Of a DNA stretch of 64,000 nt, positions 1-8,043 are shown piece by piece (position 1 is the first letter of the stretch; every line of letters begins with the position of its first letter). The position numbers and the translations under genes are program-made. The DNA is from Rugamonas apoptosis (GTDB lineage Bacteria; Pseudomonadota; Gammaproteobacteria; Burkholderiales; Burkholderiaceae_D). A model generated the notes under the pieces. It was given only the letters and a program-made list of their open reading frames with translations. It had not been told where the DNA came from and did no database searches. The stretch lies in NCBI RefSeq assembly GCF_014042355.1, contig NZ_JACEZU010000018.1:1-64000 (forward strand), read 5' to 3'.

Positions 1-131
1 GCGATCACCAGCCACCCACCAAGTCCGGTGACAACACCCCCCGGATCATGGACGACTGGGGGCAACAATCATGCCGAACTTGGCTGGCCAAAACCTTGAG
101 GATCAAGGTCTGTATATAGTAACGGGGGCGC
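1..131. other. Left-end intergenic stretch
   Basis: No gene could be supported in these 131 bases. The G-rich run TAACGGGGGCGC just before the next ATG may act as a ribosome binding site. No clear promoter or hairpin was identified. Confidence 0.4.
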
Positions 132-1928
132 ATGCGAGCCAAACATTGGAAGCTGCTGGTACTGCTGTTGGCCGGCTTGTCGGCGCTGGCGATCTGTGTC
201 GAGATGGCTTATGGCGTCGCCGCGCTGGCCAGGGGCACCCAAGGCAGCCTCGGATACACCGGGCATGACGGGTACGCCGATGGGCGGCACCGGCGCATCA
301 TCGACAATGTGGCGCCGGGCTCGCAACTGGGGCTGGCCGGCGCTGTCGCCGGCGACACCCTGGCGTTCGACGACAACACCGCCCGCAAGACCGTGCGCAC
401 GCCGGGCGAACAGGTGGGCATGACCTTGTTTCATGGGGCAAGCGCCACCCGCCTGCTGGTGATGGCCACCGAAACGCCGTTCAACAGCAGCGAGATCACC
501 GGCTACGTCCTGGTTTGGGCCTCCATGTGGCTGAGCCTTGTGCTGGGCCTGCTGACCGGCCTGCGCAAGCCGGACGGCGCCTGCTATCGCATGCTGTCGC
601 TCTACCTGATCCTGGTCGCGCTGGCCAATTACGTCAATTTCACGCCGCCGGGCACCTTGCGCATGTTGCTGTGGCTGCCGTGGATGCTGGTGTTCTGGGC
701 GATCGGGCCGCTGCTGCCTTTGTTCGCCTTGCGCTACCCGGACGAGCGGCCGCAGGGGCTACGCGCTTTCCTGTATCGCCAGCGCTGGCTGATGTATGCG
801 CTGTCCGCCGCCGCGACCACGCTCATGGTGGCCAAGCATACGGATCTTTACGAGTCCGCCTGGACCAGGCGCGTGTTCGTTGCAACCACCGTTGTCGAAG
901 CGCTGGTGCTGGTCACGGCCTTGCTGGCCGGGTGGTGGGAAAGCAAAGGAGCGCTGCGCGTCCGGTTTGGCTGGCTGGCATGGGCGCTGTGCGTCGCTTC
1001 GCTCGCCGACATTCTGGTGCAATGGGCGCCGTTCGATTTGCAGATCGGCAGTTTCACGTCGAGCTGGAATATCGTCAACGGCATGGTGTGGTCGGTCGCG
1101 CAAAGTGTGCTGACCTATGCCGTGCTGCGCCACCGGATCTTCGACTTCGGCTTCGCCATCAATCGCACCCTGGTGTATTCGGTGACCAGCATCCTGTTAC
1201 TGGTCGCCTTTGGCCTGGTCGAATGGCTGGTCGGACACGTGGTCCATGTCGAAGGCCGCGAGAAGAATGTCTTGCTCGACGGCGCCATCGCGCTTGGCGT
1301 GTACCTGGCATTTCATCGCTTGCGGCACGGCGTCGAGCATTGGATTGAACGCTTGTTCTTTCACTCGTGGCATCAGGCGGAAAACGCGCTGCGCCAGTTT
1401 GTGCGGGAAGCGGCCCATGTTCGTTCGCGCCGGGCGCTGATCGAGCAGACGACGCGCGCGCTGGCGCGTTTCGCCGGCGCGGAGGTTCGCTTGTACAGGC
1501 TCAGGGCCGGCATGTTTGTTAGCGGCGACGCGCCATCCATCGACATCGACGACCCGCTGGCGACAGCATTGGCCGAATCCCGCAAGCCCGTGCTGGTGGC
1601 GGAAACCCTGAGCAGGCAGCCCGGCGAACTGGCCGTTGCGATGCTGCATCGGGGCGAATTGCGCGGTTTCGTCCTGCTCGACGCCAAGCCGGGCGGTGCG
1701 GCGTATCGGGCCGACGAGCTGGAAGTGCTGGCCTACGCGGTGCACCAGGTCGGCCTGGACCTGGCGGCGCTCGATAACGAAGCCCTGAAATCCGACATCG
1801 CCCGCGTGGAAGCCGAGGCCGAAGCCTTGCGCATCCGCTGCAGCACCCTGACGGACTCCATGCGCATGCTTGGCGCGCGCATGGTGCCCGAAAGCGTGCA
1901 GGCCGTGCCGGCATCGTCTCGCAACTGA
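132..1928 (+). CDS. PDZ-like / multi-TM / GAF sensor-like membrane protein without a kinase domain
   Basis: 598 aa. The N-terminus has one hydrophobic segment (about residues 7-25), followed by a periplasmic stretch of about 90 residues that looks PDZ-like (VAPGSQLGLAGAVAGDTLAF). Then come seven to eight membrane segments between about residues 125 and 365. The C-terminal cytoplasmic half holds a GAF-like domain (about 415-545) and a short helical tail rich in Glu, Ala and Arg. This resembles the sensory part of membrane histidine kinases, but no H-box, N-box or HATPase glycine motifs follow and the protein stops after the coil. It may signal through a partner or be a kinase that lost its catalytic module. 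The next gene begins 28 bases downstream and may be co-transcribed. The fold assignment is inferred from pattern and is not certain. Confidence 0.75.
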   Translation: MRAKHWKLLVLLLAGLSALAICVEMAYGVAALARGTQGSLGYTGHDGYADGRHRRIIDNVAPGSQLGLAGAVAGDTLAFDDNTARKTVRTPGEQVGMTLFHGASATRLLVMATETPFNSSEITGYVLVWASMWLSLVLGLLTGLRKPDGACYRMLSLYLILVALANYVNFTPPGTLRMLLWLPWMLVFWAIGPLLPLFALRYPDERPQGLRAFLYRQRWLMYALSAAATTLMVAKHTDLYESAWTRRVFVATTVVEALVLVTALLAGWWESKGALRVRFGWLAWALCVASLADILVQWAPFDLQIGSFTSSWNIVNGMVWSVAQSVLTYAVLRHRIFDFGFAINRTLVYSVTSILLLVAFGLVEWLVGHVVHVEGREKNVLLDGAIALGVYLAFHRLRHGVEHWIERLFFHSWHQAENALRQFVREAAHVRSRRALIEQTTRALARFAGAEVRLYRLRAGMFVSGDAPSIDIDDPLATALAESRKPVLVAETLSRQPGELAVAMLHRGELRGFVLLDAKPGGAAYRADELEVLAYAVHQVGLDLAALDNEALKSDIARVEAEAEALRIRCSTLTDSMRMLGARMVPESVQAVPASSRN

Positions 1929-1956
1929 TCGTTCCACAACACCTGAAGGAGACAAA

Positions 1957-2397
1957 ATGCAAGCACTTAACCGCACGGCGATGGGCGTGGCGCTCGGCTT
2001 GACATGCATTGCCTACGCGGCGCCTTCGCTGGCCTCGGATGCGCAATCCGTCGTCCAGCAACAACTGAACGCCTATAACGCTCATGACATCCGGGCCTTC
2101 ATGGCGACCTACGACCCGGGCGCGGAAGTGGTTGAATTTCCGGCCAAGCCGCTCATGAAGGGCGCGGCGCAGATCCAGGAATTCTATGAAACCAAGCGTT
2201 TCAACGATCCCCGCCTGCACGCCACGGTGGACAAACGTATCGTCATGGGCAACGTGGTCATCGACTACGAGCAAATCCTCAACACTCAGGCCGCCGGTCC
2301 GGGCCGGATGGAAGCGATCGCCATTTACGAAGTCAACGACGGCAAGATCACCAAGGTGACCTTGATCCGGGGCAGTGCGAGCCTGGACAAGCAGTGA
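1957..2397 (+). CDS. Secreted NTF2/SnoaL-like protein
   Basis: 146 aa. The ATG at 1957 is preceded by a good ribosome binding site (GAAGGAG) and starts a signal peptide that ends near AYAAPSLASD. The mature part is a single NTF2-like domain: it opens with the typical helix QQQLNAYNAHDIRAFMATY, has the strand IVMGNVVIDYEQIL in the middle and ends with IAIYEVNDGKITKVTLI. Family members bind or isomerise small ligands (ketosteroid isomerase, SnoaL) or have no known substrate, and the sequence does not settle which. A cytoplasmic relative of the same fold lies at 50876-51244 and shares the VMGN and IYEV-DG-I motifs. The in-frame upstream extension was not chosen because it overlaps the previous gene. 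Confidence 0.85.
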   Translation: MQALNRTAMGVALGLTCIAYAAPSLASDAQSVVQQQLNAYNAHDIRAFMATYDPGAEVVEFPAKPLMKGAAQIQEFYETKRFNDPRLHATVDKRIVMGNVVIDYEQILNTQAAGPGRMEAIAIYEVNDGKITKVTLIRGSASLDKQ

Positions 2398-2507
2398 CAG
2401 CCGTCACCGGTCCCAATACTCCTGGACGCATCGCGCCGGGCAGGAACAAGGTCCAGTTCGGTGGCCATCAAGGGCGCTGGAATTCTTGGGATGGCGGGAG
2501 GAAAAAA

Positions 2508-2535
2508 AACCCGGCTAGCAGGCGCTTGCCGGGTT
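2508..2535 (-). terminator. Rho-independent terminator of the chvE-gguA-gguB operon
   Basis: Perfect 8-bp stem AACCCGGC / GCCGGGTT with a 12-base loop. Read on the minus strand it is followed by a run of eight T. It lies 35 bases after the gguB stop. Confidence 0.9.
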
Positions 2536-2569
2536 CAAAGGGGAGAAATAGTTGTTCCTTGATCGTTCC

Positions 2570-3835
2570 TTACTTGTTCTTGTGGTAGACGTCCACGAAT
2601 ACGGCCGCCAGCAGCACCAGTCCCTTGATCACCTGCTGGTAATCGATGCCGATGCCCATGATGGACATACCGTTGTTCATCACGCCCATCACGAAGGCGC
2701 CGATCACCGCACCCATCACCTTGCCCACGCCGCCCGAGGCCGAGGCGCCGCCGATGAAGCAGGCCGCGATCACGTCCAGTTCGAAGCCGTTACCCGCTTT
2801 CGGCGTGGCCGTGTTCAGGCGGGCGGCGAAGATCAGGCCGGCCAGCGCGGCCAGCACGCCCATGTTGACGAAGGTGGCGAAGCTCACCCGTTCCGTCTTG
2901 ATGCCCGACAGGCGGCTGGCCTTCTCGTTACCGCCCACGGCGTACACGCGGCGGCCGATCACGGTGCGGTTGGCGATGAAGGTGTAGGCCATGATCAGCA
3001 GCGCCATCACGATCAGCACATTGGGCATGCCCTTGTAGGATGCCAGCAGGTAGCTGAAGTAGACGATGGCGGCGGCCAGCAGCGCGTTGCGGACCAGGAA
3101 GAAGGCCAGCGGTTCATCGGACATGCCGCTGCCCACCAGCCGTGCCCGGGCCCGCAGCTTGACGTAGCCCAGCGCCACGGCGGCCACCACGCCCAGCAGC
3201 AGGGAAGTGAGACGCAGGTCGCCGCCGGCGAACAGTTCGGGAATGAAACCGGAGCTCAGGCGCTGGAAGCCTTCCGGGAACGGGCCGACCGACTGGCCTT
3301 GCAGCAGCGCCAGCGTCAAGCCCTTGAACACCAGCATGCCGGCCAGCGTGACGATGAAGGACGGGATCTTGGCGTAGGCGACGAAATAGCCTTGCGCCGC
3401 GCCGATCAGGCCGCCCATGGCCAGGCACAGGGCGCCGGCCGCCACGTAATTGAAGTCGTAGTTCACGATCAGCACGGCGGCCAGCGCGCCGATGAAACCG
3501 ACCACCGAACCCACGGACAAGTCGATATGGCCGGCCACGATCACCATCAGCATACCGAGCGCCATGATGACCACGTAGCTGTTCTGCAGCAGCAGGTTGG
3601 TGATGTTGAGCGGCTCCATCAGGGTGCCGTCGGTCATGAACTGGAAGAAGGCCATGATCAGCACCAGCGAGAACAGCATGCCGTACTCGCGCAGGTTGTT
3701 CTTGATGAAGCCCAGCGCCGACGCCCCCTTGGGCGGCGCCGACTGCGGCGCGGCCGATGCCGCCGTGGCCGGGGCGGCCGGCTTGGTGTGGCTGGCCAGT
3801 TCGCCGGTCACGCCGGCTTCGATTTGATTACCCAT
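2570..3835 (-). CDS. gguB: Multiple-sugar ABC transporter permease GguB/MmsB
   Basis: 421 aa inner-membrane permease of the BPD_transp_2 family, the CUT2 type used for monosaccharides such as galactose, arabinose, xylose and glucose. After an Ala/Pro-rich cytoplasmic N-terminus of about 45 residues there are around ten membrane segments. The motif GHIDLSVGSVVGF (about 125-137) and IGAAQGYFVAYAKIPSFIVTLAG are typical of the family. The C-terminal VIGAFVMGVMNNGMSIMGIGIDYQQVIKGLVLLAAVFVDV is close to GguB/XylH proteins. The start codon overlaps the end of gguA by 8 bases, so translation is probably coupled. It is the last gene of a three-gene minus-strand operon and is followed by a strong terminator. 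Confidence 0.95.
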   Translation of the reverse strand: MGNQIEAGVTGELASHTKPAAPATAASAAPQSAPPKGASALGFIKNNLREYGMLFSLVLIMAFFQFMTDGTLMEPLNITNLLLQNSYVVIMALGMLMVIVAGHIDLSVGSVVGFIGALAAVLIVNYDFNYVAAGALCLAMGGLIGAAQGYFVAYAKIPSFIVTLAGMLVFKGLTLALLQGQSVGPFPEGFQRLSSGFIPELFAGGDLRLTSLLLGVVAAVALGYVKLRARARLVGSGMSDEPLAFFLVRNALLAAAIVYFSYLLASYKGMPNVLIVMALLIMAYTFIANRTVIGRRVYAVGGNEKASRLSGIKTERVSFATFVNMGVLAALAGLIFAARLNTATPKAGNGFELDVIAACFIGGASASGGVGKVMGAVIGAFVMGVMNNGMSIMGIGIDYQQVIKGLVLLAAVFVDVYHKNK

Positions 3836-5369
3836 GTTGCTTGTCTCCGTTTAATACGATGGCGCGCATGATTTTTTCCTGCGTCGCTTCGGCCGCGCTG
3901 AATTCACCCACGCAGCTGCCTTCATTGATCACCATGATGCGGTCGCACATGCCCAGCAGTTCAGGCATCTCCGACGAGATCATGATGATGCTTTTACCTT
4001 CCGCCACCAGCTGGTTGATGATGGTGTAGATCTCGAACTTGGCGCCCACGTCGATGCCGCGGCTCGGTTCATCCAGGATCAGCACATCGGGCCTGGAGAA
4101 CAGCCATTTGGCCAGCACCACCTTCTGCTGGTTGCCGCCCGACAGATTGAGCGTTTGCTGGAACACGTCGGCGCAGCGGATGCGCAGCTTGCTGCGGAAG
4201 TCGTCGGCGACCTGGAATTCGCGGCCCTCGTCGATCACCAGGTGGCGCGCCACGCCGTTCAGGTTGGCCAGGCTGGTGTTGCGCTTGATATCGTCCTGCA
4301 GCACCAGTCCCAGCGCCTTGCGGTCCTCGGTGACATAGGCGATGCCGTGCTTGATGGCCTTTTGCACCGTGCTGACGTCGATCGCCTTGCCGTCCTTGAA
4401 GGCCTGGCCGCTGATTTTCTGGCCGTAGGAGCGGCCGAAGATGCTCATGGCCAGTTCCGTACGGCCGGCGCCCATCAAGCCGGCGATGCCCAGCACTTCA
4501 CCCTTGCGCACCTTGAGGTCGATGCCCTTGATGACCTGCCGTTCCGCGTTTTCCGGATGGTGCACGCGCCAGTCGCGCACTTCAAAGCAGGTGTCGCCGA
4601 TGTTGGGCGTGCGGCGCGGGTAGCGCTCGGCCATGTCGCGGCCCACCATGTGGCGGATGATGCGGTCTTCGCTGATCTTCTCGACGCGGCAGTCGAAGCT
4701 GTCGACCGTGTTGCCGTCGCGGAGCACCGTGATGGCGTCGGCCACCTTGGAAATCTCATTGAGCTTGTGCGAAATGAGGATCGATGCGATACCTTGCGCC
4801 TTCAATTCCAGCAGCAGCGAGAGCAGGGCATCGCTGTCGCTTTCGTTCAGGCTGGCCGTCGGCTCGTCCAGAATCAGCAGCTTGACCTCTTTGGACAGCG
4901 CCTTGGCGATCTCGATCAGCTGCTGCTTGCCCACACCGAGCCGGTTCACGGGGGTGTCGGGCGCTTCGTTCAGGCCCACCTTACGCAGCAGTTCGCGCGT
5001 CTTGGCGTGGGCCGTGTGCCAGTCGATGACGCCATTGCGGCCAGGCTCGTTGCCCAGGAAGATATTCTCCGTGATCGACAGCAGCGGCACCAGCGCCAGT
5101 TCCTGGTGGATGATGATGATGCCAGCGTGTTCGCTGTCGGCGATGCCGCCAAAGGCACGCACCTGGCCTTGATAATGGATGTCGCCGCTGTAGCTGCCGT
5201 GCGGGTAGACTCCGCTCAGCACCTTCATCAGCGTGGATTTGCCGGCGCCGTTCTCGCCGACGATGGCGTGGATCTCGCCGTCGCGCACCTTCAGGTTCAC
5301 ATGGTCGAGCGCAACAACGCCCGGAAAAGTCTTCCTTATCCCGCGCATTTCCAGGATGATATTGGTCAT
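3828..5369 (-). CDS. gguA: Multiple-sugar ABC transporter ATP-binding protein GguA/MmsA
   Basis: 513 aa with two ABC domains in tandem, as in all CUT2 sugar importers. Domain 1 has Walker A GENGAGKST (residues 38-46), a degenerate signature LGVGKQQ and Walker B LLILDEPTASL. Domain 2 has the signature LSGGNQQKVVLAKWL and Walker B VLILDEPSRGIDVG, with a degenerate Walker A. This asymmetry is normal for the family. The protein energises uptake through GguB with ChvE as binding protein. The start is placed at MTNIILEMRG, which matches the family N-terminus. An in-frame ATG eight codons upstream (5393) is possible, but neither has a strong ribosome binding site. Confidence 0.94.
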   Translation of the reverse strand: MTNIILEMRGIRKTFPGVVALDHVNLKVRDGEIHAIVGENGAGKSTLMKVLSGVYPHGSYSGDIHYQGQVRAFGGIADSEHAGIIIIHQELALVPLLSITENIFLGNEPGRNGVIDWHTAHAKTRELLRKVGLNEAPDTPVNRLGVGKQQLIEIAKALSKEVKLLILDEPTASLNESDSDALLSLLLELKAQGIASILISHKLNEISKVADAITVLRDGNTVDSFDCRVEKISEDRIIRHMVGRDMAERYPRRTPNIGDTCFEVRDWRVHHPENAERQVIKGIDLKVRKGEVLGIAGLMGAGRTELAMSIFGRSYGQKISGQAFKDGKAIDVSTVQKAIKHGIAYVTEDRKALGLVLQDDIKRNTSLANLNGVARHLVIDEGREFQVADDFRSKLRIRCADVFQQTLNLSGGNQQKVVLAKWLFSRPDVLILDEPSRGIDVGAKFEIYTIINQLVAEGKSIIMISSEMPELLGMCDRIMVINEGSCVGEFSAAEATQEKIMRAIVLNGDKQHG

Positions 5370-5398
5370 ATTGGTTCTCGGACTGTCTTGCATGAATG

Positions 5399-5425
5399 CC
5401 CCGGCGGCGCTGCACACCGCCGGGG
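5399..5425 (-). promoter_or_regulatory. Intergenic hairpin between chvE and gguA
   Basis: Perfect 9-bp GC stem CCCCGGCGG / CCGCCGGGG with a 9-base loop in the 64-base gap between chvE and gguA. No T-run follows on the minus strand, so it is unlikely to be a full terminator. Such hairpins after binding-protein genes usually protect the 3' end of the upstream message, allowing more binding protein than ATPase and permease to be made. Confidence 0.7.
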
Positions 5426-5433
5426 CGCGCCGC

Positions 5434-6501
5434 TTATTTGAACTGCGACTCGCTGTAGTAGCCGCTGCCGCTCACCAGCACCTGCTTCCAGTTGCTGATG
5501 TCCACGCTGACCGGTTTGAGCAGGTAGGATGGCACCACCTTGACGCCGTTGTTGTAGGTCTTGGTGTCGTTGACCGGTGGCGTTTTGCCGCTCAGGACCG
5601 CGTCCACCATGCTGGCGGTGACCTTGGCCAGTTCACGGGTGTCCTTGAAGATGGTGGAGCGCTGTTCGCCGCGTAGGATGGATTTGACCGAGGCCACTTC
5701 CGCGTCCTGGCCCGTCACCACCGGGAACGGCTGCTTAGGCGTACCGTAGCCCACGCCCTTGAGCGAGGACAGGATGCCGATGCTCAGGCCATCATACGGC
5801 GACAGCACGGCGTCCACGCGGGCCTTGCCGTAGTTGGCGCTCAGCAGGTTGTCCATGCGGGCCTGGGCCACGGCGCCGTCCCAGCGCAGGGTGGCCACCT
5901 TGTCCATGCCCACCTGTTTGCTGCGCACCACCAGCTTGCCCTGGTCCATGTACGGCTTGAGCACGGACATGGCGCCGTTGTAGAAGAAGAAGGCGTTGTT
6001 GTCGTCGGCCGAACCGCCGAACAGTTCGATATTGAACGGACCCTTGGCCGTTTTCAGTTCCAGCGCTTTTTCGATGTACTGGGCCTGCAGCACGCCGACC
6101 TGGAAGTTATCGAAGGTGGCGTAGTAGTCCACGTTCTTCGAATTGCGGATCAGGCGATCGTAGGCGATGATCTTGACGCCCTTGTCGGCCGCTTTTTGCA
6201 GCGCACCGGCCAGGGTGGTGCCGTCGATGGCGGCGATCACCAGCACCTTGGCGCCCTTGGTGATCATGTTTTCGATCTGCGCCAGCTGGTTAGGGATGTC
6301 GTCGTCCGCGTATTGCAGGTCGGGCTTGTAGCCTTTTTCCTTGAATACCTTGACCATGTTGTCGCCGTCGGCGATCCACCGGGCCGACGACTTGGTCGGC
6401 ATCGAGATACCGATCAGGCCTTTTTCTTGTGCGCTGGCGTAGGAGACGGCGCCCAGGGCGCCCACCGTCATCAGGGCGGCAAGCATAGTCTTCATCTTCA
6501 T
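5434..6501 (-). CDS. chvE: Periplasmic multiple-sugar-binding protein ChvE
   Basis: 355 aa. The ATG at 6501 follows a GGAGA ribosome binding site and begins a signal peptide with likely cleavage after ASA at residue 24. The mature protein is a type 1 periplasmic binding protein of the ribose/galactose class. Residues typical of ChvE and MmsE-type proteins are seen: GISMPTKSSARWIADGDNM, VLVIAAIDGTTLAGAL, IAYDRLIRNSKNVDYYATFDN, ELFGGSADDNNAFFFYNGAM, LSPYDGLSIGI and VVTGQDAEVASVKSI. ChvE homologues bind glucose, galactose, arabinose, xylose and sometimes sugar acids, and feed GguAB. It is first in the operon and divergent from dgoK, which points to galactose or arabinose as the physiological substrate here. 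Confidence 0.95.
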   Translation of the reverse strand: MKMKTMLAALMTVGALGAVSYASAQEKGLIGISMPTKSSARWIADGDNMVKVFKEKGYKPDLQYADDDIPNQLAQIENMITKGAKVLVIAAIDGTTLAGALQKAADKGVKIIAYDRLIRNSKNVDYYATFDNFQVGVLQAQYIEKALELKTAKGPFNIELFGGSADDNNAFFFYNGAMSVLKPYMDQGKLVVRSKQVGMDKVATLRWDGAVAQARMDNLLSANYGKARVDAVLSPYDGLSIGILSSLKGVGYGTPKQPFPVVTGQDAEVASVKSILRGEQRSTIFKDTRELAKVTASMVDAVLSGKTPPVNDTKTYNNGVKVVPSYLLKPVSVDISNWKQVLVSGSGYYSESQFK

Positions 6502-6840
6502 TCGTAGTCTCCAGAATCTTGTTGGTTTGGTCATGTGGGCCGTGCGGTGTGCCGGCTTACGGTTATCGTGCTTGCGGCGGTATGACACAGGCGGCGATGT
6601 GTGGATCATAAATAGTCCACAGCGCATTACTAATGACTTTTTCCGCGAAAGTGATATCGAAATGGATATACGTATGCGCGGCAGGCCATGCGCCGGCGAT
6701 AATCACGGGGCTACGGCTTGGGCGGGAGATGGTAGCAGATATCAAAAAGGATATCGGATATCGAAAATTTGTCATTAGTCAGCCATGGGTGCGCGACCTA
6801 AGATGTGGCTTCTTCCTGCTTGGACTACTAAACGCGCGCC
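6502..6840. promoter_or_regulatory. Divergent control region between chvE and dgoK with GATATC palindromes
   Basis: 339 bases without a gene. They contain four copies of the palindrome GATATC at 6653-6658, 6738-6743, 6750-6755 and 6757-6762, with a related GATATA at 6665. Three copies sit within 25 bases, about 80 bases upstream of dgoK. The two operons are probably controlled from here. No regulator gene lies next to it, so the protein that binds is unknown. Core promoter boxes could not be fixed with confidence. Confidence 0.5.
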
Positions 6841-7860
6841 ATGAACATTATCACCATTGATTCCGGAACCACCAACAGCCGCTGCTACCTGTGGCGCGAC
6901 GGGGTCCTGCTTGGGCAGGCGGCGGCGGAGGTGGGGGTGCGCGACAGCGCCATCAGCGGCAGCAAGGACGCCCTCAAGCACGCCGTGCGCGACATCATCA
7001 AGCTGACCCTGGCCCAGGCCGGGCTGGAAGCGGGCGACGTCGGGCTGGTGCTGGCCAGCGGCATGATCACTTCCAGCCTGGGGCTGGTGGAAGTGCCGCA
7101 CCTGACGGCGCCCGTGGGGCTGGCCGAACTGGCGCGCGGCATGGTGCGCATGGAAATGCCGGAAGTATGCGCCCAGCCGATCTGGTTCATTCCCGGGGTG
7201 CGCAACCAGAGCCACAAGGTGACGCTGCTCAATCACGAGGCGATGGACATGATGCGCGGCGAGGAGACGGAAACCATCGGCCTGCTGCGCCGCCTGGAGC
7301 TGAATGGCCACGCCTTGCTGGTGCTGCCGGGTTCGCATACCAAGCTGGTCAGCATCGACCAGTCGCAGCGCATCACCGGCTGCGCCACCACGCTGTCGGG
7401 CGAATTGCTGCAGGCCATCACCCAGCACACCTTGATCAGCCAGTCGCTGGGCGGCCAGTTCGGGCGCGAACTGCGGCCGGACATGCTGCTGGCCGGGGCT
7501 TCCACGGCCCAGCGCACGGGCCTGGCGCGGGCTTGCTTCAGCGTGCGCACGCTGGCCCAGTTCACGGATTTGCAGCATGACGACCGCGCCAGCTTCCTGC
7601 TGGGCGCCGTGCTGTCGGATGACGTGCTGGCCTTGAAAAACAGCAGCGCGATCCAGATGCGGCCCGACACCACCATCGTCATCTGCGGCAAACCGATGCT
7701 GCGCGACGCGCTGGCGCTGCTGATCGAAGATAATGGATTTTTCTACGGCCGGCGCATCGTCGCCACCGACGCGCAGCAGGCCGGGCTGTCCGGCGCTGGT
7801 GCGATGGCGGTGGCGGCGGCGCGCGGGCTGGTGCCGGCCGACGCCGCCCTGGCCCTCTGA
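6841..7860 (+). CDS. dgoK: 2-dehydro-3-deoxygalactonokinase
   Basis: 339 aa. Phosphorylates 2-keto-3-deoxygalactonate with ATP to the 6-phosphate, step three of the De Ley-Doudoroff galactose pathway. The N-terminus IITIDSGTTNSRCYLW is the phosphate-1 loop of the ASKHA kinase fold and is typical of DgoK. ASGMITSSLGLVEVPHL, GLAELARGM, PGVRNQ, LVLPGSHTKLV and the C-terminal ICGKPMLRDALALLIEDNGF fit the family along its whole length. It is first in a plus-strand catabolic operon with a lactonase and the matching aldolase dgoA. The ribosome binding site is weak. Confidence 0.94.
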   Translation: MNIITIDSGTTNSRCYLWRDGVLLGQAAAEVGVRDSAISGSKDALKHAVRDIIKLTLAQAGLEAGDVGLVLASGMITSSLGLVEVPHLTAPVGLAELARGMVRMEMPEVCAQPIWFIPGVRNQSHKVTLLNHEAMDMMRGEETETIGLLRRLELNGHALLVLPGSHTKLVSIDQSQRITGCATTLSGELLQAITQHTLISQSLGGQFGRELRPDMLLAGASTAQRTGLARACFSVRTLAQFTDLQHDDRASFLLGAVLSDDVLALKNSSAIQMRPDTTIVICGKPMLRDALALLIEDNGFFYGRRIVATDAQQAGLSGAGAMAVAAARGLVPADAALAL

Positions 7861-7914
7861 CGGCAGCGCGCCGCCGCATCGGCAGTCACTCTCACATCAC
7901 CACCCGGACACGAT

Positions 7915-8043
7915 ATGACCGACACCAAGAGACGCATCCTGCGCAGCCAGCACTGGTTAAGCGGCGATGACATGGACGCCTGCATCCACCGCGATTGGAT
8001 GAAAAAACAGGACTTGTTGTTCGTTGCGCGCGAGTCGCACTGA
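7915..8043 (+). pseudogene. Collapsed IlvD/Edd-family sugar-acid dehydratase (N-terminus joined to C-terminus)
   Basis: An open frame of 42 codons between dgoK and the lactonase. Its first 29 residues, with RRILRSQHWLSGDDMDACIH and then RDWMKK, look like the start of IlvD/Edd-family dehydratases that act on arabonate or galactonate. Its last residues, DLLFVARESH, resemble the family's extreme C-terminus (DLDFLVAR type). The most economical reading is one in-frame deletion of roughly 530-550 codons that left both ends joined. The stop TGA (8041-8043) shares its A with the ATG of the lactonase, so the remnant may be kept as a leader for translational coupling. The dehydratase step must then be supplied from elsewhere or the pathway is broken. 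An assembly collapse is also possible. The family match is from memory of its N-terminal pattern. Confidence 0.65.

Noticed and set aside
2552..3871. 439-codon plus-strand frame over gguB
   Set aside because: Antisense to a well-supported permease; composition is typical of a shadow frame.
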